Below are positions 5,065 to 6,547 of a stretch of DNA of 6,547 bases, piece after piece (positions within the stretch are counted from its first letter, which is position 1; every line of letters starts with the position of its first letter). This DNA comes from CAUZRD01 sp963582255. GTDB taxonomy: Bacteria > Pseudomonadota > Alphaproteobacteria > Rhizobiales > TMED25. Where the stretch lies: contig CAUZRD010000123.1 of the NCBI GenBank assembly GCA_963582255.1, forward strand, positions 1-6,547. The letters run 5' to 3'. Both the position numbers and the translations under genes were made by a program. The notes beneath the pieces were generated by a model. It saw nothing but the letters and a program-made list of their open reading frames with translations. It was not told the DNA's origin and did not search any database.

Positions 5065-6084
5065 GTGAAAAGTAAAACGCTCTGGATGTTTATAGGACCG
5101 TCAGTGATCATGATGTTCCTGTTTATTGCTGCGCCACTGGTATCTGTACTATGGCAAAGCTTCCATGTGACTAAGCCGATTTACGAACAGGTTGAAGTTG
5201 AAACCTGCGTGCCCGGCCTGCTGGGTTCGACTTGTGAGATTGAACTTAAGACGCGGCCGATCCTTAGTGATGCCGGAAAAATTATCACTAACACGACGTA
5301 TGTGGGTCTGCAAAGCTATCGCAATGTATTACAACCTGAAAAGTTACGTACGGCGATAAAGAATCGCAGCTGGCGAGAGTTTACAAATATTCGTTTCTGG
5401 TCAGCCTTACGATTCACACTTGTTTTCACTGTTCTGACATTGCCCCTGGTGCTTGGCACTGGTCTTTTGATTGCATTGGCTGTCAATAACACGGTCCCAC
5501 GACTCAAAGGGCCGGTGATTTTCGTGTCACTTTTGCCGTTTATTGTCACACCGGTTATTGGCGCCTTGGCCATCCGTTGGCTGTTCATCGGCGATGGCAT
5601 ACTGACTGCCGGACTAGAATGGTGGTTGCAAAAAGACATCGCCATGTTTGCACAGGCCTGGACGATTGAGTTGATGATGTACATTTACCGCGTTTGGCAC
5701 GTTGCGCCATTTGCCTTTGTTGTGTTCTACGCCGGACTTCAAACTGTAGATCAGGACACGCTAGAAGCGGCCATGATCGATGGTGCCAGCCGTTGGCAGC
5801 GATTGCGATATGTGATCATCCCGCATTTGATGCCACTTGTGGTATTCCTGACGCTTATTCACCTTATGGACGCGTATCGCGTTTTCGAGGAGATCGTCGG
5901 ATTCTCCTCTTCGGCGCATGTGATTTCGCTTCAATGGCTGACATACGAATTTTTGCTCCAGGACGGAACCGGAGCGCGCGCCATCAGCCGGGCCTCAGCA
6001 AGCGCGGTGCTGACCATGATTGGGATTGCGGTTCTTCTTGCAATTCCTTTGCGCCGTGTCTGGCGCGAGCAGCGAGGGAGTTAA
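5065..6084 (+). CDS. ABC transporter permease, MalF/UgpA type
   Basis: The 339-residue inner-membrane protein is a sugar-type ABC permease. Six membrane segments are visible at about 7-31, 112-141, 150-175, 197-225, 248-273 and 308-333. The cytoplasmic EAA loop that docks the ATPase reads 'EAAMIDGASRW...IIPHLMP' with Glu234 and Gly240 in the expected places. The region between the first two segments is about 75 residues, longer than in ordinary UgpA-like permeases. It carries the protein's only two cysteines, Cys48 and Cys57 in 'CVPGLLGSTC', which could form a disulfide on the periplasmic side. The start is GTG at 5065 with AGCAGG about 8 nt upstream; the next in-frame ATG (5086) would cut into the first membrane segment. 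It probably pairs with the permease encoded three nucleotides downstream. Confidence 0.9.
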   Translation: MKSKTLWMFIGPSVIMMFLFIAAPLVSVLWQSFHVTKPIYEQVEVETCVPGLLGSTCEIELKTRPILSDAGKIITNTTYVGLQSYRNVLQPEKLRTAIKNRSWREFTNIRFWSALRFTLVFTVLTLPLVLGTGLLIALAVNNTVPRLKGPVIFVSLLPFIVTPVIGALAIRWLFIGDGILTAGLEWWLQKDIAMFAQAWTIELMMYIYRVWHVAPFAFVVFYAGLQTVDQDTLEAAMIDGASRWQRLRYVIIPHLMPLVVFLTLIHLMDAYRVFEEIVGFSSSAHVISLQWLTYEFLLQDGTGARAISRASASAVLTMIGIAVLLAIPLRRVWREQRGS

Positions 6085-6087
6085 TAC

Positions 6088-6547
6088 ATGTCCAGTCCAG
6101 CACATCGCCAACCTCTTTCGCTAAAGGCTCTGTCCAACGGCTTTCTGGTATTCTGGTGTCTCGTCGCTGCGTTCCCAATTTTCTGGATCACAGTGATGAG
6201 CTTCAAGACACCTATTGACGCTTTTGATTCCAACCCACTTCGGGTGATTATGGGCCCTCGAACCCAAACTGATGTCGGAGGGCTATCACTCTTGGATATT
6301 GTTCTGGCACTGGCGCTGACATATGTCCTTATTCGTTTTGCGTTGAAATGGTTACCTGGCAAAGTACGCAGCTTTGTGCCGGCTGGCCAAATGTGGCTCG
6401 GCTGGTTGATTGGCTGCGGCACTTTTGGCCTAGTCACGTTGATCCTATTTGTGGTTGTCCTTCCAGGTGTTTTGGGCGTGCTTAACCCTGTTGCCGGCCC
6501 ACTAGGTGTCGACGTTTTGGGCTTAACAACAGAGCACTATGAAGCTG
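6088..6547 (+). CDS. ABC transporter permease, MalG/UgpE type (partial, runs off window)
   Basis: An ATG at 6088, 7 nt after a GAGGGAG ribosome-binding site (6074-6080) and 3 nt after the preceding stop, opens a frame that stays open to the window end (153 codons plus one base). The N-terminus has the MalG-type first membrane segment and signature: 'FLVFWCLVAAFPIFWITVMSFKTPIDAF' over residues 19-46. In ordinary members the next block, of the form 'LTTEHY', follows closely; here it comes only at residue 146. The intervening stretch of about 100 residues contains two more hydrophobic segments (about 66-86 and 103-131). The EAA loop lies beyond the window. The protein should form the transmembrane pore with the preceding permease. 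The ATPase gene is expected further downstream. Confidence 0.85.
   Translation, partial: MSSPAHRQPLSLKALSNGFLVFWCLVAAFPIFWITVMSFKTPIDAFDSNPLRVIMGPRTQTDVGGLSLLDIVLALALTYVLIRFALKWLPGKVRSFVPAGQMWLGWLIGCGTFGLVTLILFVVVLPGVLGVLNPVAGPLGVDVLGLTTEHYEA

Noticed and set aside
5694..6218. 174-codon open frame on the plus strand in another phase
   Set aside because: It overlaps the EAA-loop region of one permease and the start of the next. Its Cys- and Arg-rich composition does not resemble a real protein.

Overview
The window looks like chromosomal DNA of a marine-type alphaproteobacterium, most likely of the Roseobacter/Rhodobacteraceae kind. This is an inference from protein style, moderate GC content, tight ATGA-type gene overlaps and a MalEFG-like ABC operon; no rRNA or other taxonomic marker is present. 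All recognisable genes lie on the + strand. I see no mobile element, tRNA, rRNA or CRISPR array.

Region 1 (1-3490) is a run of catabolic enzymes: the C-terminal end of a short-chain dehydrogenase/reductase; a small 4-oxalocrotonate tautomerase-family protein whose catalytic Pro1 is replaced by Ala; an isochorismatase-family cysteine hydrolase with an intact Asp-Lys-Cys triad; an enoyl-CoA hydratase/isomerase with both catalytic glutamates; and a 524-residue FAD-dependent oxidoreductase of the phytoene desaturase/PYROXD2-like group. The last three are packed with a 1-nt gap and a 4-nt overlap, so they are almost certainly co-transcribed. A 94-nt gap ahead of the hydrolase carries two palindromes about two helical turns apart, a candidate operator pair.

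Region 2 (3491-3794) is a non-coding stretch of about 300 nt. It holds a consensus -35 element with a plausible -10, a palindrome at the predicted start point, and a leader of about 240 nt that can fold into several hairpins. These include two mutually exclusive ones and a nested extended stem.

Region 3 (3795-6547) encodes a family-1 type ABC importer of the sugar/polyol/glycerol-phosphate class: a periplasmic solute-binding protein, then after a strong intergenic hairpin a MalF-like permease, then a MalG-like permease that runs off the window end. The ATPase is not in the window and is expected downstream.

Together the genes suggest import of a small organic solute followed by oxidation, hydrolysis of an amide- or ester-like bond, and CoA-ester processing. 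The substrate cannot be named from sequence alone. Nothing here is clearly a new class of system. The most interesting items are the Pro1-to-Ala tautomerase, the structured leader of the transporter operon, and the unusual inserts in both permeases.
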